42,567 bases of DNA. It comes from Clostridia bacterium (GTDB taxonomy: Bacteria > Bacillota > Clostridia > Christensenellales > CAG-138). The stretch lies in contig JAFWMS010000026.1 of assembly GCA_017545535.1 (NCBI GenBank), positions 1 to 42,567 of the forward strand, in the 5' to 3' direction. This document shows, piece after piece, positions 25,543 through 34,551 of this stretch. The position numbers and the translations under genes were made by a program. Under the pieces are notes generated by a model. That model was not told where the DNA came from. It made no database searches and worked only from the letters and a program-made list of their open reading frames with translations. Every line of letters begins with the position of its first letter. Position 1 is the stretch's first letter.

Positions 25543-26142
25543 TTACTCTCCTCTAAACACGATCCCCTTCTCCGGGTCTGCGCTCTCAATGATGGCCAGG
25601 GACTCCACGTGGTGGCCGGCGTCACGGAGCTTCTGCCCGCCGGGCTGGAAGCCCTTCTCCACGGCCACGCCGATGCCCACCAGCTCCGCGCCGGACTGCT
25701 TCACGATCTCCGTCACGCCCCGAAGCGCCTCGCCCATGGCCAAAAAGTCGTCGATGACCAGGACTTTGTCGGTCTCGTGCAGCCACTGCCGGGACACCAG
25801 CAGGGTGACTTTCTTTTTATAGGTGTAGGACATAATCTCGCTCTGGAAGAGGCCGCCCTCGATATTGTCGGACTTGGCCTTCTTGGCGTACAGCAGGGGG
25901 ACGCCCAGATCCGCGGCTACGGCGGAGGCGAGGGCGATGCCGCTGGCCTCCACGGTCATGATTAACGTCACCTTGGAGGTATCGAACCGGCGGATGAACT
26001 CGCGGCTCAGCTCGTGCATGAGCTGCATATCCACCCGGTGATTCACAAAACCGTCCACCTTGATGATGTTCCCGGGCAGGACCCGGCCCTCTCTGCGGAT
26101 CCGTTCCTGAAGGGGCGCATACCCTTTGCTCACCTCTGCCAT
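25543..26142 (-). CDS. xpt: Xanthine phosphoribosyltransferase
   Basis: A 199-residue type I PRTase that converts xanthine and PRPP to XMP. Seen: the VNHRVDMQLMHELSREF region near the N-terminus, TVEASGIALASAVA (residues ~62-75), a YAKKAKSDNI segment and the PRPP loop VLVIDDFLAMGEAL (near 125-138). The start at 26142 is chosen for GGAGGAG 6 nt upstream; longer frames add non-conserved residues. Family members often carry a guanine riboswitch; I do not see its conserved core in the ~150 bases upstream. Confidence 0.95.
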   Translation of the reverse strand: MAEVSKGYAPLQERIRREGRVLPGNIIKVDGFVNHRVDMQLMHELSREFIRRFDTSKVTLIMTVEASGIALASAVAADLGVPLLYAKKAKSDNIEGGLFQSEIMSYTYKKKVTLLVSRQWLHETDKVLVIDDFLAMGEALRGVTEIVKQSGAELVGIGVAVEKGFQPGGQKLRDAGHHVESLAIIESADPEKGIVFRGE

Positions 26143-26179
26143 GCTGATCTCCTCCTGCTTTGAAATATGTATTATTATG

Positions 26180-26191
26180 ACGGTATACCGT
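26180..26191 (-). promoter_or_regulatory. Perfect palindrome upstream of xpt
   Basis: ACGGTATACCGT, 12 bp and fully symmetric, contains a TATACC that could be the -10 box of xpt. It is a candidate repressor site about 40 nt before the start codon. No clear -35 box. Confidence 0.4.
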
Positions 26192-26245
26192 GGAAAATGC
26201 AAGCAAAATCTTTCCTGACCGCCCACTTTTTTCAAAACGCCGCCC

Positions 26246-26275
26246 TTGACAGCATCGCAGGAGTAACGCTAAAAT
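26246..26275 (+). promoter_or_regulatory. Promoter of the DUF2461 gene
   Basis: TTGACA (26246-26251), an 18-nt spacer, TAAAAT (26270-26275). The leader contains GGAGGAG/CTCCTCC self-complementarity that could hide the ribosome binding site. Confidence 0.65.
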
Positions 26276-26308
26276 GAGGCACCATTAAGAAAGGGAGGAG
26301 CCTCCTCC

Positions 26309-26968
26309 GTGTTTACCGGTTTTTCACCCGAAACCAGCGAGTTCATGATGAATCTCGCGCTGAACAACGATCGTCCCTGGTTTGAACACCATCGGGAGGT
26401 CTACGAGCGGAGTTTGAAGAAGCCCATGGACGAGCTGGCGAAGGACGTTATGGCCGAGATGGTCCGCCGCTTCCCGGACGACCCCTTCGAGCTCCACGTC
26501 TCCCGCATCTATAGGGACGCCCGCCGCCTCTTCGGCCGGGGCCCCTACAAGGAGGAGCTCTGGTTCTCCCTGAAGCCCTCCCGGAGCATGGAGGGGGGCG
26601 GCACCCTGTTCTTCGGCCTCTCGGCCCTCTCCTGGGAGATCGGAGGTGACTACTGGCGGGACGCCCCGGGCATGGCGGGCTTCCGAAAGAGCATGGACGA
26701 CGATCCGGAGACCTTTTTGAAGCTGGTCCGCCAGTTCAACAAGCAGGACTACTTCACCCTCAACGGCCCCGAGTTCAAGCGCAGAAAGGGCCACGCGGAC
26801 GATGAGCTGGGTCCCTGGTACAACAGGAAATATCTGTGGGTAAGCCACAAGGAACCCTTCAACGAGAAGCTCTTCTCCCACGACTTCGTGACGTTGGCCT
26901 GCGACGGCCTCTCCCAGCTCATGCCCTTCTACCGCTACTTTCTGAAGGTCTACGGCTACGGGAGCTGA
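26309..26968 (+). CDS. DUF2461 family protein (TIGR02453)
   Basis: A 219-residue cytosolic protein with the family pattern: N-terminal FTGFSPETSEFM..L..NNDRPWF, then FELHVSRIYRDARRLFGRGPYKEEL, then SWEIGGDYWRD. No catalytic role is established for the family. It starts with GTG at 26309, eight bases after GGAGGAG. A stable GGAGGAGCCTCCTCC hairpin just before the start could limit translation. Monocistronic by its own promoter. Confidence 0.85.
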   Translation: MFTGFSPETSEFMMNLALNNDRPWFEHHREVYERSLKKPMDELAKDVMAEMVRRFPDDPFELHVSRIYRDARRLFGRGPYKEELWFSLKPSRSMEGGGTLFFGLSALSWEIGGDYWRDAPGMAGFRKSMDDDPETFLKLVRQFNKQDYFTLNGPEFKRRKGHADDELGPWYNRKYLWVSHKEPFNEKLFSHDFVTLACDGLSQLMPFYRYFLKVYGYGS

Positions 26969-27035
26969 ACGGCAGAAATAGTGGCCAGGGAAGAAGGGGA
27001 CCACAAAATGTATGGGAAAAAGTTGAAAAAGACCC

Positions 27036-27064
27036 TTTACAAAACCGAAAACCCGTGCTAATAT
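27036..27064 (+). promoter_or_regulatory. Promoter of the pyrR-uracil permease operon
   Basis: TTTACA (27036-27041), 17 nt, TAATAT (27059-27064), followed by a ~140-nt leader with an attenuator. Confidence 0.75.
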
Positions 27065-27080
27065 ACCTCCAATGATTTTT

Positions 27081-27748
<668 letters not shown>

Positions 27749-27787
27749 AGGCGGGTCAAATATAGGAAAAGAAAAGGAGTACAAACC

Positions 27788-29179
27788 ATGAAACTCATCT
27801 ACAACGTGGAGGACAAGCCTCAAATCTCCGAGCGCATCGTGTTCGCGTTCCAGCAGCTGCTGGCCATCATGGCCGCCACTATCGCCGTCCCCGCCATCAT
27901 CGGCAACGGCATGACCGCCTCCGCCGCCCTCTTCGGCGCCGGCATCGGCACCCTCGTCTACCAGCTCTTCACCAAGTTCCGCAGCCCTGTGTTCCTGGGC
28001 TCCTCCTTCGCGTTCCTGCCCTCCATGTTCGCGGCCTTCGCGGGCGGCGTCTCCATGAGCCTCGGGTTCCTGGGCCTGATCATGGGCGCTGTGTTCGCCG
28101 GTCTCGTCTACGTGGTCTTCGCCATTCTGGTCAAGTCCTTCGGCGTGCAGTGGATCAATAAGCTGATGCCCGCCGTCATCATCGGGCCCATCGTGGCCAT
28201 CATCGGCCTCTGCCTGGCGGGCAACGCCGTGGGCGACATGGTCAAGGGCGACGGCGCCGCCACCTCCCCCTACGTGGCTCTGATCTGCGCCCTGGTCACC
28301 CTGTTCGTGGTTATCCTCTGCTCCGTCTACGGCAGCAAGCGGGTCCGCCTGATCCCCTTCATCATCGGCATCCTGGCCGGCTACGCCGTGGCCGCCGTCT
28401 TCACCCTCATCGGCAACAGCAGCGGCAACGACGCCCTGAAGGTCATCGACTTTGCGCCCTTCACCTCCCTGTTCCAGGGCGGCGTTTCCCTCAAGACCTT
28501 TCTGAGCCTGCCTCAGTTCTCCTTCCTGATCGCCAAGGACGGCTTTGCTGAGTTGAACGGCACCTACGTGTGGACCATCTTCGTGGCGTATGTTCCCGTG
28601 GCCTTCGTGGTCTTCGCGGAGCACCTGGCCGATCATAAGAACCTGTCCACCATCATCGAGCGGGATCTGACCAAGGACCCCGGCCTGGACAAGACCCTCC
28701 TGGGCGACGGTATCGGCTCCATGGCCGGCGCCTTCTTCGGCGGCTGCCCCAACACCACCTATGGTGAGTCCATCGGCTGCGTGGCCATCACCCAGAACGC
28801 CTCCGTCGTCACCGTGACCTATGCCGCTTTCCTCTCCATCCTGGTGGCCTTCGTCAGCCCCCTGGTGGCGTTCCTTGACAGCATCCCCCCCTGCGTCATG
28901 GGCGGCGTGTGCATGACCCTCTACGGCTTCATCGCCGTGTCCGGCCTCAAGATGCTCCAGCCCGTGGACCTGAACGACAACCGGAACCTGTTCGTGGCCT
29001 CCGTCATCCTGATCTCCGGTGTGGGCGGTCTGTCCCTCAGTTTCGCCACCAGCATGGGCACCATCACCATCACCACCGTGGCCTGCGCTCTGATCCTGGG
29101 CATCGTCACCAACCTGATCGTCCGCAAGGGCGCCGCCGCGGAGGGTGAGGAGCCCAAGCCCCAGCAGCTCATCAAGTAA
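27788..29179 (+). CDS. Uracil permease (NCS2 family)
   Basis: A 463-residue membrane protein with 12-14 helices. NCS2/UraA marks: LFQ-like QQLLAIMAATIAVP, GSSFAFLPSM, and VFAEHLADHKNLSTII in helix 8 with the conserved Glu, then GDGIGSMAGAFFGGCPNTTYGES in helix 10. It imports uracil with protons. Its link to PyrR gives feedback control of uptake. The start has AAAGGAG upstream. Uracil is the likely substrate by context. Confidence 0.95.
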   Translation: MKLIYNVEDKPQISERIVFAFQQLLAIMAATIAVPAIIGNGMTASAALFGAGIGTLVYQLFTKFRSPVFLGSSFAFLPSMFAAFAGGVSMSLGFLGLIMGAVFAGLVYVVFAILVKSFGVQWINKLMPAVIIGPIVAIIGLCLAGNAVGDMVKGDGAATSPYVALICALVTLFVVILCSVYGSKRVRLIPFIIGILAGYAVAAVFTLIGNSSGNDALKVIDFAPFTSLFQGGVSLKTFLSLPQFSFLIAKDGFAELNGTYVWTIFVAYVPVAFVVFAEHLADHKNLSTIIERDLTKDPGLDKTLLGDGIGSMAGAFFGGCPNTTYGESIGCVAITQNASVVTVTYAAFLSILVAFVSPLVAFLDSIPPCVMGGVCMTLYGFIAVSGLKMLQPVDLNDNRNLFVASVILISGVGGLSLSFATSMGTITITTVACALILGIVTNLIVRKGAAAEGEEPKPQQLIK

Positions 29180-29204
29180 GGGCCTGACAAAATATATTAT
29201 CCTG

Positions 29205-29241
29205 CGCTGGGAGGCTTTGGGCAGTCTCCCGGCGTTTTTTT
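29205..29241 (+). terminator. Terminator of the pyrR operon
   Basis: Nine-base-pair stem CGCTGGGAG/CTCCCGGCG with a 12-nt loop and a T7 tail. Confidence 0.9.
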
Positions 29242-29266
29242 CGTTATCCTCAGCCACTTTTTCGGG

Positions 29267-29294
29267 TTGACAAGTTTCCCCATTGTGATATGAT
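29267..29294 (+). promoter_or_regulatory. Promoter of gdhA with leader hairpin
   Basis: TTGACA (29267-29272), 16 nt, TATGAT (29289-29294). The leader carries a 6-bp hairpin CCTGCA/TGCAGG (29310-29329) and then ATGGAGGTC before the ATG. Confidence 0.75.
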
Positions 29295-29362
29295 AAGAAT
29301 GCAATGAAACCTGCATGATGCGGTGCAGGCGGAGGCAACTAATTTTTAATGGAGGTCACTTT

Positions 29363-30709
29363 ATGAACGCATACATCGAGAGAGTTATTGAGGATGTAAA
29401 GCGCCGCGATCCGGATCAGAAGGAATTCATTCAGACCGTGGAAGAGGTTCTCCGTTCCCTGGAGAAGGTCGTTGAGCAGCACCCCGAGTACGAGAAGGCC
29501 GGCTTGCTGGAGCGGTTGGTGGAGCCCGAGCGGGTCATCCAGTTCCGGGTGCCCTGGGTCAACGACGCCGGTGAGGTGAAGGTGAATCGTGGTTTCCGCG
29601 TACAGTTCAACAGCGCCATCGGCCCCTACAAGGGCGGCCTCCGTTTCGCTTCCCACGTGAACCAGTCCGTCATGAAGTTCCTGGGCTTTGAGCAGACCTT
29701 CAAAAACAGCTTGACCAGCCTGCCCATGGGCGGCGGCAAGGGCGGCTCCGACTTCGATCCCACCGGCAAGTCCGACGCTGAGATCATGCGGTTCTGCCAG
29801 AGCTTCATGACCGAGCTCTATCGGCACATCGGTCCCAACCTGGACGTGCCCGCCGGCGACATCGGCGTGGGCGGCCGGGAGATCGGCTTCCTGTTCGGCC
29901 AGTATAAGCGCATCCGCAACGCCTATGAGAACGGCGTGCTCACCGGCAAGGGCCGTTCCTACGGCGGTTCCCTGATCCGTCCCGAGGCCACCGGCTTCGG
30001 TGCCATCTACTATGCTGAGAACGTTTTGAAGCATGATGGCGAGGATATGAAGGGCAAGACCATCGCGGTCTCCGGCTTCGGCAACGTGGCCTGGGGCGTG
30101 GCCAAGAAGGCCGCTCAGTTGGGCGCCAAGGTCGTGACTCTGTCCGGCCCCGACGGCTACATCTACGATCCCGACGGCGTCGTCACCGAGGAGAAGATCT
30201 CTTACATGCTGGAGATGCGTTCCTCCAACCGGAACCGGGTTCAGGATTACGCCGACAAGTTCGGTGTACAGTTCTTCCCCAAGCAGAAGCCCTGGGGCGT
30301 CAAGGTTGACATCTGCATGCCCTGCGCCTACCAGAACGAGATCGGCATGAAGGAAGCCCAGCAGATGGTGGACAACGGCATCAAGTACTACATCGAAGTC
30401 GCCAACATGCCCACCACTAACGAGGCTTTGTACTTCCTCATGGATAAGGGCCTCACCGTGGCCCCCTCCAAGGCGGTCAACGCGGGCGGCGTGTCCGTCA
30501 GCGGCCTGGAGATGAGCCAGAACTCCGAGCGCCTCAGCTGGAAGGCCGAGGAAGTGGATTCTCAGCTCCACAACATCATGGACAACATCTACGCCGCCTC
30601 CGTGGAAGCGGCCGAGAAGTGCGGCCTGGGCTACAACCTGGTGGCCGGCGCCAACATCGCTGGCTTCCTGAAGGTGGCCGACGCCATGATGGCTCAGGGC
30701 ATCGTCTGA
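29363..30709 (+). CDS. gdhA: NADP-type glutamate dehydrogenase
   Basis: A 448-residue hexameric GDH of the small bacterial class: substrate site GPYKGGLRF with Lys, the PMGGGKGGSDFDP catalytic stretch, DVPAGDIGVGGREIGF, and the Rossmann segment VSGFGNVAWGVA. It interconverts 2-oxoglutarate plus ammonia and glutamate. NADP preference is typical for this class but not proved. The start at 29363 fits TGGAGGTCACTTT; a longer in-frame start at 29315 lies in the leader hairpin and lacks a ribosome site. Codon use here favours C-ending codons, suggesting high expression. Confidence 0.97.
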   Translation: MNAYIERVIEDVKRRDPDQKEFIQTVEEVLRSLEKVVEQHPEYEKAGLLERLVEPERVIQFRVPWVNDAGEVKVNRGFRVQFNSAIGPYKGGLRFASHVNQSVMKFLGFEQTFKNSLTSLPMGGGKGGSDFDPTGKSDAEIMRFCQSFMTELYRHIGPNLDVPAGDIGVGGREIGFLFGQYKRIRNAYENGVLTGKGRSYGGSLIRPEATGFGAIYYAENVLKHDGEDMKGKTIAVSGFGNVAWGVAKKAAQLGAKVVTLSGPDGYIYDPDGVVTEEKISYMLEMRSSNRNRVQDYADKFGVQFFPKQKPWGVKVDICMPCAYQNEIGMKEAQQMVDNGIKYYIEVANMPTTNEALYFLMDKGLTVAPSKAVNAGGVSVSGLEMSQNSERLSWKAEEVDSQLHNIMDNIYAASVEAAEKCGLGYNLVAGANIAGFLKVADAMMAQGIV

Positions 30710-30740
30710 TGGCCTGATAGAAAACCTCACCTAATGCGAT

Positions 30741-30769
30741 CCCCCGGCCCGTGCCGGGGGATTCTTTTT
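30741..30769 (+). terminator. Terminator of gdhA
   Basis: Stem CCCCCGGC/GCCGGGGG with a 4-nt loop and ATTCTTTTTC tail. The -35 box of the next gene begins two bases later, so the two units are packed without spare sequence. Confidence 0.9.
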
Positions 30770-30770
30770 C

Positions 30771-30799
30771 TTTACTCTTTCTTTCGTTTAGGATATACT
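30771..30799 (+). promoter_or_regulatory. Promoter of the nuclease-like gene, leaderless type
   Basis: TTTACT (30771-30776), exactly 17 nt, TATACT (30794-30799), then seven bases and the ATG at 30807, so +1 lies one base before the codon. No Shine-Dalgarno sequence fits the start. Confidence 0.7.
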
Positions 30800-30806
30800 C
30801 ATCCAT

Positions 30807-31568
30807 ATGGAAACGAATTTGGGCATGGGCGAAACGAGCTTCGCCGCCGCCTGCCGGGCGGTGGAGGCCGTGGGCCGGGCGGATCAGGGCGTGGGCACCC
30901 TGGGGGAGAAGACCCTCCACGCGGTGATCAAGCGCATGATCGAGCCGGACGCGGCCCGCCACGAGGTGAAGCTGGGCAGCTACGTGGCGGACGTGCTGAA
31001 CGATCGGGGCGTCTTCGAGGTCCAGACCCGGAACCTCCATAAGCTGAAGCCGAAGCTCAGCGCTTTGCTCCCGTACTATCCCGTGACCGTGGTGGTACCG
31101 GTGATCGAGACCAAGTGTCTTCTCACCATGGACCCGGAGACGGGGGAGCTGACGGGCCGCCGCAAGAGCCCCAAGCGGGAGCGGCCCGCCGGGGTGCTGC
31201 CGGAGCTGGCGTATCTGAAGCCCTTTTTGCGGGACCCAAATTTTTCGCTGCTGCTGGTGCGGCTGGAGGGGGAGGAGGTCCGCATCCGGACGGACAGCAA
31301 GTGGCGCCCCGTCCGGCGGCTGGAGTTCGCACCCACCCGTTTTTTGGGCGCGGTCCCCTTGAAGACCGCCGCCGACTACGCCGCCCTGGTGCCGGAGGGG
31401 CTGCCTGAGGCCTTCACCGCCCGGGAGCTGGCCGGGGCCCTGGGATTGCCGGGGGGACGGGGCAGCGCCGCCGCCAACGTGCTCTCGTGCATGGGCGTCC
31501 TTCGCCGGGCTGGGGCCCGGGGGAAAGCCTATCTATACACCATCGCCAAGGAGGAGGAAACATGCTGA
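30807..31568 (+). CDS. Conserved hypothetical, possible PD-(D/E)XK-like fold plus C-terminal winged helix
   Basis: A 253-residue basic protein. The N-terminal half has GTLGEKTLHAVIKR, then ARHEVKLGSYVADVL, then GVFEVQTRNL. The E..K / ADV / E-x-Q order resembles a PD-(D/E)XK nuclease core of the ExQ type (as in CoiA), but this is a hand match. Residues ~115-135 are a basic linker (GRRKSPKRERP). The last ~55 residues (AFTARELAGALGLP...GKAYLYTI) look like a winged helix. A family of this layout occurs in Clostridia but has no known function. It overlaps the VOC gene by 7 nt. Predicted leaderless. Confidence 0.6.
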   Translation: METNLGMGETSFAAACRAVEAVGRADQGVGTLGEKTLHAVIKRMIEPDAARHEVKLGSYVADVLNDRGVFEVQTRNLHKLKPKLSALLPYYPVTVVVPVIETKCLLTMDPETGELTGRRKSPKRERPAGVLPELAYLKPFLRDPNFSLLLVRLEGEEVRIRTDSKWRPVRRLEFAPTRFLGAVPLKTAADYAALVPEGLPEAFTARELAGALGLPGGRGSAAANVLSCMGVLRRAGARGKAYLYTIAKEEETC

Positions 31569-31930
31569 CATTCAATCATTTCAACTTCAACGTGCTGAAT
31601 ATGGCGCGAAGCCTGACCTTCTATAAGGAGGCGCTGAACCTGACGCCCCAGCGGGAAAAGCGGGCGGCGGACGGGTCCTACCACATCGTGTTCCTTCAGG
31701 ACGAGGCTGGCTCGCCCTTCTCCCTGGAGCTGACGGAGCTTCGGGACAGGGAACAGCCCTACGACCTGGGCGAGGGGGAGTTCCATCTGGCCTTCCGCAC
31801 CCCGGACTATGACGCCGTCCACGAAAAGCATCAAAAGATGGGGATCATCTGCTTCGAGAACCCCAAGATGGGCATCTACTTCATCGAGGACCCGGACGGG
31901 TACTGGATCGAGATCGTGCCCGTGCGGTAA
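31562..31930 (+). CDS. VOC (glyoxalase/bleomycin-resistance fold) protein
   Basis: A 122-residue protein with two beta-alpha-beta-beta-beta modules: HFNFNVLNMARSLTFYKEALNL at the N-terminus, and the second half ending YFIEDPDGYWIEIVP with the metal-ligand Glu. His 6 in the first module and Glu near residue 117 are the usual metal ligands. Lactoylglutathione-lyase-like or other small metalloenzyme; the substrate is unknown. It overlaps the previous gene and has GAGGAGG upstream. Confidence 0.85.
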   Translation: MLTFNHFNFNVLNMARSLTFYKEALNLTPQREKRAADGSYHIVFLQDEAGSPFSLELTELRDREQPYDLGEGEFHLAFRTPDYDAVHEKHQKMGIICFENPKMGIYFIEDPDGYWIEIVPVR

Positions 31931-31942
31931 GGCCGCAGACCA

Positions 31943-31978
31943 TTGACAAGGCCATGGGCTCCGTGTATGCTTAGCATA
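31943..31978 (+). promoter_or_regulatory. Promoter and palindromic operator of the metal importer operon
   Basis: TTGACA (31943-31948), 17 nt, TATGCT (31966-31971). The -10 box is the left arm of the dyad TATGCT-T-AGCATA (31966-31978). Such a site over the -10 box would be a good place for a metal-sensing repressor (Zur, MntR or similar). Confidence 0.7.
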
Positions 31979-32013
31979 TTAGATTCATGGGTCTTTTGTA
32001 GGAGTGTGTCGCT

Positions 32014-32994
32014 ATGAGGAAACCGGTCGCCCTGTTGCTGGCGTGTCTGCTGCTCTTGGGCATGGTCTGCGCATGCGTCTCAGGGGCAAAGAAGGGTGCG
32101 GAGCCACCGGGGCTCAGCGTCGTCACCACCATCTTCCCCGTGTACGATTGGGTGAGAAACGTGGTGGGGGACCGGGCGGACGTGACGGTGTCCATGCTGC
32201 TGGACTCCGGTGTGGATCTGCACAGCTTTCAGCCAACGGCCCAGGACATCCTGAAGATCGCCACCTGCTCCCTATTCGTGTACGTGGGGGGCGAGTCCGA
32301 CGCATGGGTGGCGGACGCTCTGCGGGAAACGGACGGCCAAAAGACGGCGGTCCTGAACCTGATGGAGGCATTGGGAGACCGGGCCAGGGAAGAGGAAACG
32401 ACGGAGGGCATGACGCCCGAAGCTGAAGCGCCCGAGGAGGAGGGGCCGGAGTATGACGAGCATATCTGGCTGTCCCTTAGGAACGCGGACGTTTTGGTGG
32501 AGGCGATCTGCGAACAGCTGGCTGCCCTGGACGAAGCCTACGCCGACGAGTACCGCGCTAACGCCGCCGCTTATCGGGAGAAGCTCGCCGCCCTGGACGA
32601 GAAGTACGCCCAAGCTGTGGCGGCGGGGCAGATCAGGACCCTGCTCTTCGGGGATCGGTTCCCCTTCCGGTACATGGCGGAGGACTACGGGCTCGGCTAT
32701 TACGCCGCCTTCCGGGGTTGCTCCGCGGAGACGGAGGCCAGCTTCGAGACCGTAGCATTTTTGGCGGGGAAGGTGGACGAGCTGGGGCTCACGGCGGTGA
32801 TGGTCATCGAGGGAGCGGACCAGCGGATCGCCCAGACCATCGTCCAAAGCACTCAAACGAAGGACCAGCGCATCCTGGCCATGGATTCCATGCAGTCCGT
32901 CACGGCTCGGGACGTGCAGGACGGGGCGTCCTATCTGGCCATCATGGAAAAGGATCTATCGGTGCTCCGCGAGGCGCTGATCGGGAAAGGATAA
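32014..32994 (+). CDS. Zn/Mn ABC transporter substrate-binding lipoprotein (ZnuA/TroA family)
   Basis: A 326-residue lipoprotein: signal with lipobox-like VCAC (Cys21), then VVTTIFPVYDWV, metal His in GVDLHSFQPT (near residue 70), the second His in EYDEHIWLS (near 150) and a C-terminal Glu/Asp pair region. In ZnuA the loop before the second His is usually His-rich; here it is acidic (REEETTEGM...PEEEGPEYDEH). The metal could be Zn or Mn. First of four genes; ribosome site AGGAGTGTGTCGCT. Confidence 0.9.
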   Translation: MRKPVALLLACLLLLGMVCACVSGAKKGAEPPGLSVVTTIFPVYDWVRNVVGDRADVTVSMLLDSGVDLHSFQPTAQDILKIATCSLFVYVGGESDAWVADALRETDGQKTAVLNLMEALGDRAREEETTEGMTPEAEAPEEEGPEYDEHIWLSLRNADVLVEAICEQLAALDEAYADEYRANAAAYREKLAALDEKYAQAVAAGQIRTLLFGDRFPFRYMAEDYGLGYYAAFRGCSAETEASFETVAFLAGKVDELGLTAVMVIEGADQRIAQTIVQSTQTKDQRILAMDSMQSVTARDVQDGASYLAIMEKDLSVLREALIGKG

Positions 32995-32998
32995 AAGC

Positions 32999-33706
32999 AT
33001 GGCGTTGCTCACCGTACAGGATCTGACCTTGGGATACGAGGGACGGACACTGGTTTCCCATCTGAATTTCTCCCTGGAGGAGGGGGACTATCTCTGCATC
33101 GTGGGGGAGAACGGCTCCGGCAAGTCCACCCTCATGCGGACCATCCTGGGCCTGCAGCCCCCCGTCAGCGGCCAGGTCCTCTTTCGGGAGGGACTCAAAA
33201 GCAGCCATGTGGGCTATCTGCCACAGCAGACGCCCATCCAACGGGATTTCCCCGCCTCCGTGGAGGAGATCGTCCGCTCCGGCTTTCAGGGCCGGTGCGG
33301 CCTGCGTCCCTTCTACGATCGGGAGGAGAAGGCTATGGCCCGGGAGAATATGGAGCGCATGGGCGTCCTGGACCTGCGGGACCGGTGCTATCGGGAGCTG
33401 TCCGGGGGACAGCAGCAGCGGGTGCTGCTGGCGCGGGCCCTCTGCGCCGCCAGGAAGGTGCTGCTCCTCGATGAGCCGGTGTCCGGGCTGGACCCCAAGG
33501 CCACGGGGGAGATGTACGACCTTTTGGAGGGGCTGAACCGGGAGGGGCTGGCCCTCATCATGATCTCCCACGACATCGGCGCCGCCCTGACCTATGCGAG
33601 CCACATCCTGCACCTGGGGCAGCAGGTCTTCTTCGGTACCCGGGAGGCGTATCAAAACAGCGCCGTGGGACGGCGGTTCGTGGAACGGGAGGGGGATAGC
33701 CTATGA
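32999..33706 (+). CDS. Metal ABC transporter ATPase (ZnuC-like)
   Basis: A 235-residue ATPase: Walker A GENGSGKST, the Q-loop in VGYLPQQTPIQ, signature LSGGQQQRVLLARAL, Walker B VLLLDEPVSGLD and the switch His in SHDIG. YLPQQ with a following conserved Pro is typical of Zn/Mn importers. It begins 4 nt after the znuA-like gene and overlaps the permease by 4 nt. Confidence 0.95.
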   Translation: MALLTVQDLTLGYEGRTLVSHLNFSLEEGDYLCIVGENGSGKSTLMRTILGLQPPVSGQVLFREGLKSSHVGYLPQQTPIQRDFPASVEEIVRSGFQGRCGLRPFYDREEKAMARENMERMGVLDLRDRCYRELSGGQQQRVLLARALCAARKVLLLDEPVSGLDPKATGEMYDLLEGLNREGLALIMISHDIGAALTYASHILHLGQQVFFGTREAYQNSAVGRRFVEREGDSL

Positions 33707-34551
33707 TCGGGACGCTGCTGCATTACCTGGAATATCCCTTTGTCCGCTATGCCCTCGTCGTGGGGGTGCTCATCGCCCTGTGCTCGTCGCTGTTGGGGGT
33801 GACGTTGGTGCTGAAGCGGTATTCCTTTATCGGCAACGGGCTCTCCAGCGTGGCCTTCGGCGCCATGACCGTGGCCACGGTGCTGGACATGACCAACGAG
33901 ATGACGCTGGTGCTGCCGGTGACGGTTTTGTGCGCGGTGCTGCTGCTCAGCGCGGGGCAGCGGGCCGCCTTAAAGGGGGACGCAGCCGTGGCCATGGTGT
34001 CCGTGGGGGCGCTGGCCTTCGGGTATATGCTGATGAATATCTTTTCCACCTCGTCGAACCTGTCGGCGGACGTGTGCAGCACCCTGTTCGGGTCCACCTC
34101 CATCCTGACACTGACCATTCGGGAGGTGGTATTGTGCATCGTGCTCTCCGTGGCGGTGGTGGCGGCGTTCGTCCTCTTTTATCATAAGATCTTCGCCGTG
34201 ACCTTCGACGAGAGCTTCGCCCAGGCCACGGGCACCAACGCCCGGGCGTACAACCTGGTCATCGCAGTGATCGTGGCGGTGATCATCGTTCTCGCCATGA
34301 ATCTGGTGGGGTCGCTGTTGATCTCCGCGTTGGTCATCTTCCCGGCGCTGTCGGCCATGCGGGTCCATAAAACGTTTTTGTCCGTCACGATCTGTTCCGC
34401 CATCCTGTCCGTGGCCTGTGCGCTGGCGGGGCTGCTCGTTTCCATACTGGGGGGCACGCCGGTAGGGTCCACCATCGTGGCGGTGAACGCCGTGGCGTTC
34501 GGTATCTTTTCTCTGATCGGTCGCTTGAAGGGAGGCGTTTCTCGTGGGTAA
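33703..34551 (+). CDS. Metal ABC transporter permease (ZnuB-like)
   Basis: A 282-residue membrane protein with about eight helices and the family signature LKRYSFIGNGLSSVAFG after the first helix, and the ATPase-coupling region ATGTNARAYN between later helices. It overlaps the ATPase (ATGA) and the downstream lipoprotein by 8 nt. Confidence 0.93.
   Translation: MIGTLLHYLEYPFVRYALVVGVLIALCSSLLGVTLVLKRYSFIGNGLSSVAFGAMTVATVLDMTNEMTLVLPVTVLCAVLLLSAGQRAALKGDAAVAMVSVGALAFGYMLMNIFSTSSNLSADVCSTLFGSTSILTLTIREVVLCIVLSVAVVAAFVLFYHKIFAVTFDESFAQATGTNARAYNLVIAVIVAVIIVLAMNLVGSLLISALVIFPALSAMRVHKTFLSVTICSAILSVACALAGLLVSILGGTPVGSTIVAVNAVAFGIFSLIGRLKGGVSRG

Noticed and set aside
26143..26300. Guanine riboswitch before xpt
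   Set aside because: No three-way-junction core or terminator is visible; only a palindrome and a ribosome site are present.
29315..29362. Upstream in-frame start of gdhA
   Set aside because: It lies in the leader hairpin and gives a poorly conserved Arg-rich tail; the ATG at 29363 has a proper ribosome site.
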